The position numbers were made by a program, and so were the translations under genes. 64,000 bases of DNA, taken from positions 103,061 through 167,060 of the forward strand of contig JACQFQ010000024.1 of assembly GCA_016199985.1 (NCBI GenBank), written 5' to 3'. Origin of the DNA: Verrucomicrobiota bacterium (GTDB lineage: Bacteria > Verrucomicrobiota > Verrucomicrobiia > Limisphaerales > UBA11320). This document shows positions 45,559 through 55,600 of this stretch, piece by piece. The notes under the pieces are model-generated. The model searched no databases, was not told the origin of the DNA, and saw only the letters and a list, made by a program, of their open reading frames with translations. How positions within the stretch are numbered: the first letter of the stretch is position 1; each line of letters starts with the position of its first letter.

Positions 45559-47022
45559 CTAGGCGATGATCTCGGTGATCGGTTTGCCGTGGTCCAGTTC
45601 GAGGCGCTTTCGGCCGGGCACCTCCAGTCGTCTCGAATCGAGGCCGAGCTGCCGCAGGATCGTCGCGTGAATATCCGTCACGTAGTGGCGGTCCTCGACG
45701 GCGTGGAATCCGATCTCATCCGTCGCGCCATGAACGACCCCGCGCTTCAGGCCGCCTCCCGCCATCCACACGCTGAATCCAAAAATGTGATGATCGCGTC
45801 CGTCAGCGCCTTGCGACCCCGGCGTGCGGCCAAACTCGGTGGCGAAGATCACCAGGGTTTCATCCAGGAGGCCCCGCTGATCCAGGTCCTCCAGCAGTCC
45901 CCCGATCGGCTGGTCCACCGCGCGCGCCAGCCCTGAGTGGTTCGCTTTGAGCCCGCCGTGCGCGTCCCAAGCGCCAGCGCCGCCGCCGCCATGCTGGATC
46001 TGGATGAACCTGACGCCTCTCTCCACGAAGCGCCGCGCCGCGAGCAGCTGCGTTCCGAAATCGCGCGAGTGCGATTGATCGATGCCGTAGAGAGCCTGGG
46101 TCGCGGCGCTCTCCCTTGAGAAATCCAGGACCTCAGGGACGGATCGCTGCATCCGGAACGCAAGCTCATAGGAGGCTAGGCGCGCCGCGAGGGCGGGATC
46201 TTTCGGATACTCGATCCCCCGAAGCTCGTTGAGCCGACGGATGAGATCGACGCCGACATGTTGCGCCTCAGGGGCGATCGGCCGCTCCGATTTGCCAAAG
46301 TCGAGCGGGTTCTCCGGATCGATTCGCAACGGCACCGCGTCGTGGGCGGGGCCAAGATAGTGACCGTCCCGGAGGTTCCAATACTCGCGTGTTCCGAGGG
46401 AAATGAACTGCGGGAGATTGTCATTCAGGCTGCCCAACCCGTAGTGAACCCAGGCGCCGAGGGTGGGGAACTCGCCGTCCAGCATGTTGCGGCCGCTGTG
46501 GAACTGCGTTTGAGCGCCGTGGTTGCTGTCGGTCGTCCACATCGATCGCACCACCGCCAGCTTGTCCGCGTTGCGGGCCAGGCGCGGGAACCAGTCGCTG
46601 ATCTCGATGCCGCTTTGCCCATGCTGCTTGTATCCCACCTGGAGCGGGTAGAGCGTGTTGCGCTGATTCCCGTTCGCGTCCGGCACCACCAGCCGCTCGA
46701 TCGCGAGCTTCTTGGGATCCTGTGCGCCGGCGAACGGGGTCTCGGCGATGGTCTTGCCCGCGTATTTCGTCAGCATCGGCTTTGGATCGAAGCTCTCAAC
46801 GTGGCTCACGCCGCCGTTCATGAAGAGCCAGATCACGCTCTTCGCCCTGGGCGCGAAGTGAGGAACGCCGGTCGGCGGCGTCCAGGCCTCGGCGTCGAGC
46901 GCGTAGCCATCGCGATGCAGCATGGCCCCCAGCGCCAATCCCGTGAACCCCATCCCGAGGTCGGCGAGAAAGGCGCGCCGGGGTCGCGGGCGAACCAGCA
47001 ATGAGGATGCGCGTCGACTCAT
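45559..47022 (-). CDS. DUF1501 protein
   Basis: 487 aa, full length for DUF1501 (PF07394). A Tat-like leader ([13 protein letters not shown], hydrophobic [11 protein letters not shown]) precedes the domain. Motifs: [21 protein letters not shown] (~70), [39 protein letters not shown] (~310) and [21 protein letters not shown] (~405). The family resembles alkaline phosphatase/sulfatase-fold proteins and is nearly always next to a DUF1553 gene in Planctomycetota and Verrucomicrobiota; the substrate is unknown, with links to complex polysaccharide use suggested. It follows the DUF1553 gene by 28 bp on the same strand. Confidence 0.92.
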   Translation of the reverse strand: MSRRASSLLVRPRPRRAFLADLGMGFTGLALGAMLHRDGYALDAEAWTPPTGVPHFAPRAKSVIWLFMNGGVSHVESFDPKPMLTKYAGKTIAETPFAGAQDPKKLAIERLVVPDANGNQRNTLYPLQVGYKQHGQSGIEISDWFPRLARNADKLAVVRSMWTTDSNHGAQTQFHSGRNMLDGEFPTLGAWVHYGLGSLNDNLPQFISLGTREYWNLRDGHYLGPAHDAVPLRIDPENPLDFGKSERPIAPEAQHVGVDLIRRLNELRGIEYPKDPALAARLASYELAFRMQRSVPEVLDFSRESAATQALYGIDQSHSRDFGTQLLAARRFVERGVRFIQIQHGGGGAGAWDAHGGLKANHSGLARAVDQPIGGLLEDLDQRGLLDETLVIFATEFGRTPGSQGADGRDHHIFGFSVWMAGGGLKRGVVHGATDEIGFHAVEDRHYVTDIHATILRQLGLDSRRLEVPGRKRLELDHGKPITEIIA

Positions 47023-47050
47023 GCGGCGAGCGGTTGATGTGGGGAGGGGT

Positions 47051-49477
47051 TCATCGCAGCGTCAGAAAGTCGTTATGATTGATCAAGGCCCACACCAATC
47101 GCGCGCGGGCCGCTGTCGGCGCGTCCTGGCCCGCGGGATCCTTCTCGGACGCTCTCCAAGCCTGGAGGGCGTTGTCGCTTGCCGCCAACTCAGCCGGGCT
47201 CGGATTCATTCCCAGCAACACGGAGAACGCCTGGCGAAGAAACGCCGCGTCGGATGTTCGCGAGGCGCCGACGCGCCCTTCCGCGGCCAGGCGCTTTGCG
47301 ATCGCGATGGAGGAATCCTGCACGAGACGGCTGTTTGTGAGCGCCAGCGCCTGCTGCGGCACGATGCTCTCATTGCGTCGATAACACTCCTTCACGCTCG
47401 CGTTGTCGAAGAGGCTCAGAAAGAGGTTCTGGTCATTGTTCGAGTGAAAGAAGTAAAGGCTTCGGCGCTTGGAATCGGCCTGCTGATTCTGCGGGATCGG
47501 CGGCCCGCCCATCGTGAGATCCAGCTCTCCAGCGTGGGCGAGCAGGGCGTCCCGCACGGATTGAGCCTCGAGGCGAATCGGAGAGCGCCGCCACCACCAG
47601 CGATTGTCGGGATCCTTCGCCATATCAGCCTCGGCGCCGAGGGTCGACGACGACATGCGGTACACCGATGAAGTCACGATCAGCCGCTGGAGATGCTTCA
47701 TGCTCCACCCGCTGTCCACCAACTCGCAAGCCAGCCAATCGAGAAGCTCAGGATGTGTGGGCGGCGTTCCCTTGCGTCCGAATTCAAAGACCGTCGGCAC
47801 GAGCGGGACTCCCATGTGCCGCGCCCAGACATGATTGGCCGCAACGCGGGCCGTGAGGGGATTGCGCGCGTCCGCGATCCACTCGGCGAGCGCTTTTCGG
47901 CGCCCGCTGCTGCGCGGGGGGAAAGCGACAACCGGGTCGTCCGCCGTGGACGACAGGAACCGCGTCGGCGTCCACTGCGCGCCCGTGAGCTTGACGTAGG
48001 AATCCTTGGGGGACGGAGGAGCCGCCGCCGCCGCCTTCGCCTTCTCGAGCGCCTCCAGCGCCGACTTCAGCTCCTTTCCGATCCCGTCCTTCTTGTCGGC
48101 CGCCGCTCGCGTCTGGGTGAGTTCGATCTCGCATACGGCGTGCGCCGCCTTGGCGACGGCCGCCTGCCGTTCGGCCTGCGCCGCGACGCGGGAGGCGTCC
48201 CTTTCCTTCCGTTCACAATCGGAGCAGGCCGGCCCGGCGTCCGTCCTCGCCCAGGCTGCGCGCATCGCCTCGATCCTTCGCTCCACGCTTTCCAAATCGG
48301 CGTTGGCCAGGCGGGACGCCGCCTCGATCGCCGCCAACTCGGCTCGCTCCTGTTGGTTCGTTGCGCCGAGGGTGATCCGCGCGCGCGCTTGCGCGAGCTT
48401 CGACGCTGCCTTGTCCGCGCTTCGCCGGGCGTTGGAACGATAACTCTCCAGCGCCCAGGGACGACGCTCTGGCTGCCATGCCGAACGGGGCAGCTCTATG
48501 GATTGGACCTCCGACATCCGGAGGCCGAGGAAGTCCGGAACGGCCGGGACGATGAGGGTCGACTTGTCGGGGTTGTTTTCATTGCCCCGAACGAAGCGAT
48601 AGGTGGGAGTCTCGAGCAAGCCATCGTAGACGCGCGGAATCCCATCGCGGGCGAGGTCCTGCTCGCCGGGGACGGCGTCGAGCCGAACATGATAGGGCTC
48701 GAAGAAGGCGCGCATGCGATAGAAGTCCGTTTGGAGGATCGGGTCGTATTTGTGGTCATGGCACTTCGCGCAATTGAAAGTGAGGCCCAGAAAACCTTTG
48801 CCGACATGCTCCACCACTTCCTCCATCCACTGGTGGCGATTGAAGAGGAAGTAATCCCTGGCGAGGAATCCCGTGGCTCGGAGCTTCTTGAGATCCTCAG
48901 GATAGAGCTCATCGGCCGCGAGCATCTCTCGGATCATCTCATCGTAGGGGAGGTCATTGTTCACGGACTCCACGATCCAGTCGCGCCAATGCCAGATGTG
49001 CTTCTGGCTGTTCCGCAGCTGATCGCCCAGTCCCCACCAATCGCTGTATCGCCAGATGTCCATCCAATGCCGGCCCCATCGCTCGCCGTATCGGGAGTCC
49101 TCCAACAGACGCTCCACGGCTCGCTCATACCACCCCGGCGAGCGATCCGCCTCGAGCCGCGCGAGATCTTCCAGAGACGGCGGAACGCCAAGAAGGTCGA
49201 AGTAGAGCCGACGATAAAGCGTCTCTCGGCGGGCTTCCGGCTGCGGCGTCAAGCCGCGACTCTCCTGTTGCTGGGCAATGAAGGCGTCGATGGGGTTGCG
49301 AACCCAGCGGAGGCGCCGCACAGCGGGGACTGGGGGCCGCGCGCGAGGACTGAAGGACCAGTGCGTACGCCCGTCGGTGTCGGCGGAGACCTCCGTGGAC
49401 GCGGCGATGACACCGCCGGGTTCCGTGCCCAGGAGCGCGGAAAGAGCCGCCAGAAGCGCTATGATGACGCGTGTCAT
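47051..49477 (-). CDS. DUF1549/DUF1553 (PSD1-type) protein
   Basis: 808 aa from ATG 49477, where a signal peptide ([17 protein letters not shown]) begins; longer frames to 49663 have no leader. The PSCyt2/DUF1549 part covers ~60-290 ([44 protein letters not shown] with a CxxCH motif). A middle region of ~120 residues is coiled-coil-like (~340-480; Ala/Glu/Arg rich). The DUF1553/PSD1 part is ~520-800 ([46 protein letters not shown]). No separate N-terminal cytochrome domain is present, unlike many homologues. Partner of the DUF1501 gene. Confidence 0.9.
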   Translation of the reverse strand: MTRVIIALLAALSALLGTEPGGVIAASTEVSADTDGRTHWSFSPRARPPVPAVRRLRWVRNPIDAFIAQQQESRGLTPQPEARRETLYRRLYFDLLGVPPSLEDLARLEADRSPGWYERAVERLLEDSRYGERWGRHWMDIWRYSDWWGLGDQLRNSQKHIWHWRDWIVESVNNDLPYDEMIREMLAADELYPEDLKKLRATGFLARDYFLFNRHQWMEEVVEHVGKGFLGLTFNCAKCHDHKYDPILQTDFYRMRAFFEPYHVRLDAVPGEQDLARDGIPRVYDGLLETPTYRFVRGNENNPDKSTLIVPAVPDFLGLRMSEVQSIELPRSAWQPERRPWALESYRSNARRSADKAASKLAQARARITLGATNQQERAELAAIEAASRLANADLESVERRIEAMRAAWARTDAGPACSDCERKERDASRVAAQAERQAAVAKAAHAVCEIELTQTRAAADKKDGIGKELKSALEALEKAKAAAAAPPSPKDSYVKLTGAQWTPTRFLSSTADDPVVAFPPRSSGRRKALAEWIADARNPLTARVAANHVWARHMGVPLVPTVFEFGRKGTPPTHPELLDWLACELVDSGWSMKHLQRLIVTSSVYRMSSSTLGAEADMAKDPDNRWWWRRSPIRLEAQSVRDALLAHAGELDLTMGGPPIPQNQQADSKRRSLYFFHSNNDQNLFLSLFDNASVKECYRRNESIVPQQALALTNSRLVQDSSIAIAKRLAAEGRVGASRTSDAAFLRQAFSVLLGMNPSPAELAASDNALQAWRASEKDPAGQDAPTAARARLVWALINHNDFLTLR

Positions 49478-49716
49478 TCGGATTGTCCGCCGCCAGCCTT
49501 GGCTCACATCGGCTCGGATTCCGCGAGCGGGCGTCATGCGGGCGTGAAGGTAGATCATCACAAGACGCGGCGATTGGCCATCCTGAATTCCGCGCAATGT
49601 GACGCGCCGTGCCCTGAGACGCTGGACAATGCTTCCGGCGAAGATTCCACAGAGGTTGAACAAGGCGCGCCGCCGGTTGGCGACAGCTTTCCGATCTCAC
49701 ACGACGCGCGGATCGC

Positions 49717-51978
49717 TCACCTTCCGCCGCGTCTTGGAGGGGGTCGCTTGTTCCCGTCTCGCGGGGGGGCTCCGGCGCCGCGGCGTGGGCGGGGTCTTGG
49801 CCCGCCGCGGGGGCGATCGTCGCGCCGTTGGAGGTTTCGCGGATTTGCCGCGGCGCGGGCGCGGTCCTCCGCGGTTTGGACCAGCCGGAAGTCGACCTGC
49901 TTCTTGAACGTGTCCACCTTCGCGACCTGGACCGTGACGCGGTCGCCGAGACGGATCACGCGCCGGCTGCGGCGTCCGACGAGATTGTTGCGCGCGGGGT
50001 CGAAGACGTAAAAATCGTCCTCCACCGTCGACAGCGGCACCACGCCGCTCATCGCGAGGCCCGGCACATCCACGAAGAACCCGAAGTTGCGAACATCGGT
50101 CACGAGCGCGGGGTAGGGCAGGGGTTGGCCGGAGGCGAGCTGGGCGTTGAGGAACGCGTAGAGCTTCACGTCCTTGCTGTCGCGCTCGGCGTCGGCCGAG
50201 TTGCGCTCGGTGACGGAGATGTGTTCGGCGGTTTGTTTCAGGGCCGCGGGCGCGGCGGCCCGGGTTTCGAACAGAGCGCGATGAACGATGAGGTCGGCGT
50301 ACCGGCGGATCGGGGACGTGAAGTGCGCGTATTTCTTTTTCGCTAGGCCGTAGTGGCCGAGCGGCTCGACAGCGTATCGCGCTCGCATCAGAGAGCGGAG
50401 GAACGCGATCTTGAGCGCGGGGCCGATGGGGATCTCCGAGAGCCGTCGGAGCAGCCGCTGCACCTCTCCCCGATCCCGCAGATTGCCGCAGGGAATCCGA
50501 TGGCCGAGCACGTCCTCGCGGTACTCCTGGAGCCGGCCTTCGTCCGGGGCCTCATGAACGCGATAGATCGCGGGCCGATTCAGCTGCATCAGGCGCGAGG
50601 CGACCGCTTCGTTGGCGAGAAGCATGTATTCCTCGATCAGCTGGTGCGACTCGTCGTTGATCACCTTCTCGATGCGCGAGACCCGCCCCGCCTCATCGAG
50701 CCGGATCTTCATCTCGGGGAAGTCCAGCTCGAGCGAGCCCGCCTTGAACCGCGCGCGCCGGATGCGCTGGGCCATTTCGTGCGCCTGGTGGAGCATCTCC
50801 TCGATAGGGTTGGCGGCCTTCCGCTGCAGGAGAGCGAAAACCTCCTGATAGCTGAACCGCCGCTGCGAGTGGATGACAGCGGGGTAGAACTTGGAGCTCA
50901 GGACGCGTCCGTCGTTGTTCAGCTGGAACTCGACGCACTTGGTGAGGCGATCCACCGCGGGCTTGAGGGAGCAGAGCTCGTTGCTCAAAGCCTCGGGCAA
51001 CATGGGGATCACGCGATCCACCAGATAGGTGGAGTTGCCCCGCTTGCGCGCTTCGGCGTCGAGCGCGCCGCCGGGCTTCACGTAGTGGGACACGTCGGCG
51101 ATGTGCACCCATAGCTTCCACTGATCCTGGCCGGCTCGCTCGAGGCAGATCGCGTCGTCGAAGTCCTTGGCGTCGTCTGGGTCGATGGTGACGACGCGGT
51201 GGGATCGGCAGTCGACGCGCCCCTTGATATCCTCGGGCTGCACGGCGGTTCCGAATGAGCGCGCTTCCTGGAGGACGTTCGAGGGAAAATGCAGCGGCAG
51301 GTCGTACTGCCGGAGCACGGACAGCATGTCGACTCCTTCGGCGTCGGGCGCTCCGAGGACTTCGATGATCTCGCCTTCGGGGTTCGTGTGGCGCGACTCC
51401 CACTCGCCAAGCTCGACGACGACCTTGTCCCCGACGCGGGCGGGACGTCCCACGTCGCGGGGCTGGGGGACGGAGATATCGTGGGAGATGAACGGGTCGT
51501 CGGGGATGACGTAGAGGAACTGTCGGCTGCTGCGCAGCGTGCCGACGATGCGGGTGCGGCGGCGCTCGAGGATGCGCACCACGGACCCCGTCTCGGGCGG
51601 GGCGGCCCCCCCGGGCCGGTTTCCGGCGCGGCGCACGTCGCGGCGCACCAGCACACGGTCCTCGTGCAGCGCCGTGCCTGTGGCGCTCTCAGGGATCGCG
51701 ATCTCCTTGAGAGCGGAATCGTCGGGCTGCAGGAAGCCCTTTCCCGCTCGATTCATCCGAATGCGCCCCGGGATGAGGTCCGCTTCGACCGAGGGGATGT
51801 AGCGGTTGCCCTTCGTCCGGGCGATCCGGCCCGCGGCTTCGAAATCCCGAAGGACGGCTTGCAGCTCTTGTTGTCGGTTGGCTGAAAGCCGGAGCGCTCG
51901 CAGCATCTCGGGGATGTTCAGCGGAAGATAATCTTTGTGTCCGATAAGATCGGCCAGTTTTTGGTCCAATGGATTCAT
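49717..51978 (-). CDS. rnr: Ribonuclease R
   Basis: 753 aa from ATG 51978; a longer frame to 52101 adds unrelated low-complexity residues. A winged-helix-like N-terminus is followed by two cold-shock domains (~70-230), then the RNB domain with TIDPDDAKDFDDAICLE (~262-278), whose four Asp bind two Mg ions, and HIADVSHYVKPG. S1 domain around 610-700 (PALVTDVRNFGFFVDV). The tail of ~50 residues is very basic and Pro/Gly/Arg rich (RPRGGPRPRPRRG), usual for RNase R but extreme here. The enzyme degrades structured RNA 3'-to-5' and aids in rRNA quality control. Its gene is alone. Confidence 0.95.
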   Translation of the reverse strand: MNPLDQKLADLIGHKDYLPLNIPEMLRALRLSANRQQELQAVLRDFEAAGRIARTKGNRYIPSVEADLIPGRIRMNRAGKGFLQPDDSALKEIAIPESATGTALHEDRVLVRRDVRRAGNRPGGAAPPETGSVVRILERRRTRIVGTLRSSRQFLYVIPDDPFISHDISVPQPRDVGRPARVGDKVVVELGEWESRHTNPEGEIIEVLGAPDAEGVDMLSVLRQYDLPLHFPSNVLQEARSFGTAVQPEDIKGRVDCRSHRVVTIDPDDAKDFDDAICLERAGQDQWKLWVHIADVSHYVKPGGALDAEARKRGNSTYLVDRVIPMLPEALSNELCSLKPAVDRLTKCVEFQLNNDGRVLSSKFYPAVIHSQRRFSYQEVFALLQRKAANPIEEMLHQAHEMAQRIRRARFKAGSLELDFPEMKIRLDEAGRVSRIEKVINDESHQLIEEYMLLANEAVASRLMQLNRPAIYRVHEAPDEGRLQEYREDVLGHRIPCGNLRDRGEVQRLLRRLSEIPIGPALKIAFLRSLMRARYAVEPLGHYGLAKKKYAHFTSPIRRYADLIVHRALFETRAAAPAALKQTAEHISVTERNSADAERDSKDVKLYAFLNAQLASGQPLPYPALVTDVRNFGFFVDVPGLAMSGVVPLSTVEDDFYVFDPARNNLVGRRSRRVIRLGDRVTVQVAKVDTFKKQVDFRLVQTAEDRARAAANPRNLQRRDDRPRGGPRPRPRRGAGAPPRDGNKRPPPRRGGR

Positions 51979-52287
51979 TAATCTGCGCGGTTCCTGAACG
52001 AGAGTTCGGACCCGCGGCGGGACGGTCGCAGAAGCGGGGCGGCGAAGCGATAGAAGAAGTTGGAGCGGCGGGAGCGCTCCGCGGCAAGGCCCATCGGGCA
52101 TGACGCGTCCACAACACCGGGAAGCGGCCCATGAGGCGCAAGGGACAAGGGGCAGGGCTGTCCTTGACCCGAGTGCCGTGGAAGTTTAGTTCATACGCGT
52201 CCCCGCCGACCGGCCTCGAACGGCGGGTAGCGTCGCCTCGCTTTTGCGGGCGATTCGCACACACAGAATAATCTATAACAAAGACTC
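51979..52287. other. Divergent intergenic region, rnr and Dabb genes
   Basis: About 310 bp containing both promoters. No convincing boxes or structured RNA seen. The part just before the Dabb gene is more AT-rich (AGAATAATCTATAACAAAG, 52265-52283), a plausible -10 element TATAAC for that gene. Confidence 0.4.
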
Positions 52288-52590
52288 ATGCCTCGCGTTA
52301 AACACATCGCCTTTTTCAAGTTCAAAGCCGACCGCACGCCCGCGCAGATCGCTGAAGTGTGGCGCGTCATGGAGGATCTCCCCAAGCGAATCCCGGGCAT
52401 CCTCGACCTCACCTGGGGGTCGAACACGAGCCCTGAGGGACTTTCGCAGGGCTACACCCACAGCTTCGTGATGCTCTTCGAAAGCGTGGCGGCGCGGGAC
52501 GCCTATCTGCCGCACCCCATCCATCAGGAAGCCGTGGGCCGGGTCGTGCCCCATGTCGAATCGGTCATCGTCTGCGATCACGAGGTGTAG
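52288..52590 (+). CDS. Dabb (stress-responsive A/B barrel) protein
   Basis: 100 aa, the usual length of the Dabb family (PF07876). HIAFFKFKADRTPAQIAEV opens the ferredoxin-like fold, followed by IPGILDLTWGSN, YTHSFVMLFESVAARDAYLPHP and the terminal VPHVESVIVCDHEV; the conserved His (HP) and the Y-L-PHP-H pattern are present. Such dimeric barrels occur in small oxygenases, cyclases and stress proteins. No substrate can be named. It lies 61 bp upstream of the DUF1080/cytochrome gene and may share its transcript. Confidence 0.85.
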   Translation: MPRVKHIAFFKFKADRTPAQIAEVWRVMEDLPKRIPGILDLTWGSNTSPEGLSQGYTHSFVMLFESVAARDAYLPHPIHQEAVGRVVPHVESVIVCDHEV

Positions 52591-52651
52591 CCGCCTGATC
52601 GCCGGCCGCGCGTCCGGGTTCGCGCAACAGAGTCCGTTCCTTGCTTCGCTT

Positions 52652-55600
52652 ATGATCGCATCCCATCGCCTGATCCCATTCCTCGTCGCGTCCGCGCTCG
52701 CCATCCTCAACGCGACCTCGGCCGAGCCGCCTCCGACGCTTCGAAATCCGAGGCCCCTCTTCGACGGAAAGACCCTCGCGGGCTGGGAAGGCAATCCCGG
52801 GCTCTGGCGCGTCCAGGACGGCGCGCTCACCGGAGGCTCCTACGAGGTCACCGTCCCGCGGAACGAATTCCTTGCGACCAGGCGGGACTTCACCAACTTC
52901 ATCATCCGATTCGAGATCCGGCTGACGGGATCGAACGGCTTCATCAACTCCGGGTTTCAGATGCGCTCGCAGCGCGTCCCCAACAGCTCGGAGATGGCCG
53001 GCTACCAGTGCGACTACGGCGAGCCCAACTGGTATGGGGCCGTTTATGACGAATCGCGTCGCAATCGGGTGATGTCCTGGTCCGACATGACGACGCTTCG
53101 CCCCGTCCTGAAGGTGAACGATTGGAACGTTTACGTCATTCGCGCGGACGGCCCGCGCATCACCACGTGGATCAACGGCGTGCTGGGAACAGATTACATC
53201 GAGGCCGATCCCTCCATCCCGGATTGGGGGAAACTCGGCATTCAGGTGCATGGCGGCGGAAAGACCGTCGCCCAGGCGCGCAACGTGCTGATCCAGGAGT
53301 TGCCGCCCACGCCGCCCGGAAGAATCTTTCGCGGCGCGCCTGAGCCCAAGGCGGCGGCGACTCCGCCGAAAGGACAGGCAGCCGTTGCCGCCGTGGCTGT
53401 CTCCCCCGAGGAAGAGCGGAGTCGATTCACGGTGGCGCCAGGATTCGAAATCGAGCTTGTCGCAAGCGAGGAACTGGACGCGGGGATCGGGAAGTTCGTC
53501 GCTGTGGATTGGGACGCTCGCGGGAACCTTTGGACGATGACCGCGCTGGAGTATCCCGTGGACGCCAATGAGAGCCCTGCGGTCGCGAAGGCTTTGTATG
53601 CGAGCCGGGCGCGGGACAAGATCCTTGTCTATGATCGCGATCCCCGCTCGCCCACGGGCTACTCGCGCAAAGCCCGGGTCTTTGCCGATGGGTTGGCGAT
53701 CCCTCTGGGCATTCTGCCCTATAAGAACGGCGTCTACGCGCAGCATGGGACTGAGATCGTCTATCTGAGCGACACCGACGGCGACGGCAAGGCGGACAAG
53801 CGCGAGGTGATCCTCAGCGGATTCGGCGTCCAGGACTCGCACCTGTTCCCGCATCAGTTCACGCGGGCGCCGGGAGGCTGGATCTGGATGGCGCAGGGCG
53901 CGTTCAACTACGGCAAGGTGAAAACCGCGAAGGGCGCCGAAGTGAAGTTCGATGAAACGCGCATGGCGCGATTCCGATACGATGGAAGCGATTTCGACAT
54001 CACCTCGCAGGGACCGTGCAACATCTGGGGGCTCTTCATGACGATGGAGGGCGAAACATGGATTCAGGAGGCCAATGATTTTGGCTATCCCGCGATGCGC
54101 TTTCACGAGTACGCGAACTATCCGGGATGCTCGCAGGGAGTTTGGAAAAGCTACGCGCCGGAGTTTCCCAGCATCGCCCCGCACTTTGCGATGGGCGGGA
54201 CCGGGCTGAGCGGCCTGGCCATGAGCGACCGTTCCGGCTGGCCCGAGGCTTACTGCGACGTGCTGTACGTCGCCAATCCCATCACGCGCAAAATCCAGGC
54301 GATCAAGATCCGACCCGACGGAACTCGCCACGCCCTGACCAAGCTTCCCGACTTTATCCAATCCAGCGATGAGATGTTTCGCCCCGTGGCCCTTCGGCTC
54401 GGGCCCGACGGATGCCTCTACTTTGTGGACTGGTACAACAAGATCATTTCTCACAACGAGGTGGCGCGAAACCATCCTGACCGCGACAAGAAGCATGGCA
54501 GGATCTGGAGAGTCAGGCATTCCGGGACGCCGCTTCTCGCCGTTCCCGATTTCACAAAGCTCTCCGGGGATGAGCTGATCTCGCGGCTCGGCGGCGAGAA
54601 CACAACGCAATCGCATCTGGCCTGGCAAGCCATCGGCGACCGGGGACTCAAGGAGCTCGCGCCACGGCTGAAAGGGCTCATCGTCGATTCCGCCGCTCCC
54701 GCGGGCCGCCGCATCGCGGCTCTGTGGTCCTTGCTTGGCTTGCATGCAGCGGACGTTTCGACCGTGATGCCCTTGCTGAGAGATCCGAGTCGAAACATCC
54801 GCCGGGAAGCGCTGCGCGCGCTCGGAGAGAATGTGTTTCCCCTCGAAGCCACCCTCGCCTTGATGGAGCCCTTCGCGGAAGATTCTGACCCGGAGGTTCG
54901 GGCTGAAAGCATTCGAGTCCTGGGAAGAATGATCGACGGGTCGAGCGCTTTCACGAACTCCGCGTCGTCCTCTTTCGCGCAATCCGCCATCGCCTTGTGC
55001 GCCCGATTCGCTTTGTCCCCCCTGGCTGCGCCCATGACGAAGAGCACCCAGTCGGGAAGGCTCATCAAGGCGGGCGACGCCTATGAGCGGGAGTTTGAGC
55101 GGTACCTCGTCCGATATTTCCTGGAGCGGCATTCGCCTGAGGTTGCGGGGTTCCTGGGGTCCGAGGCCTCTCATTCGCTGGCCTTGGAGAGCCGCCTCTT
55201 GCTGGCGCTTTGCCTTGAGCCGAAGGCCAGCGCGTCGAGGGTCGCCGAGTTGCTGCCATCGTTGAAACGGGCGCCCGGTCAGGAGGAGTTGCTGCGGCTG
55301 GCGCAGTTTCCCGACGAGCCCGGAGTCGGCGCCGCCTTGAAGGCTGTGCTCCAGCAGCCCGCGACCAGCGCCGCCTCGATCGAGCTTCTGCTTCAAGCGA
55401 GGACCCGGCTGGATGGGGCGAGGATCACTCCGCTCCTGAACGACTCCGCGAAGCAATTCGCGAAAAGCGACACCGCCGCCCTGGTTGAGCTGGGCGCGAG
55501 GCTCGCCAGCGCGTTCCAATTGACGGCCATTGAACCAGAGCTCGCCCAAGCCTTGGAGCGAGGGTGGGCCGCGGCGGGCGCGCAGGGGGTGTTGCGGCCG

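Noticed and set aside
47693..50011. 772-codon open frame on + strand
   Set aside because: Antisense to the DUF1553 gene and the end of rnr, both with recognised domains.
52565..55549. 994-codon open frame on - strand
   Set aside because: Lies opposite the clear DUF1080/dehydrogenase coding frame; no domain pattern, Arg/Gly rich.
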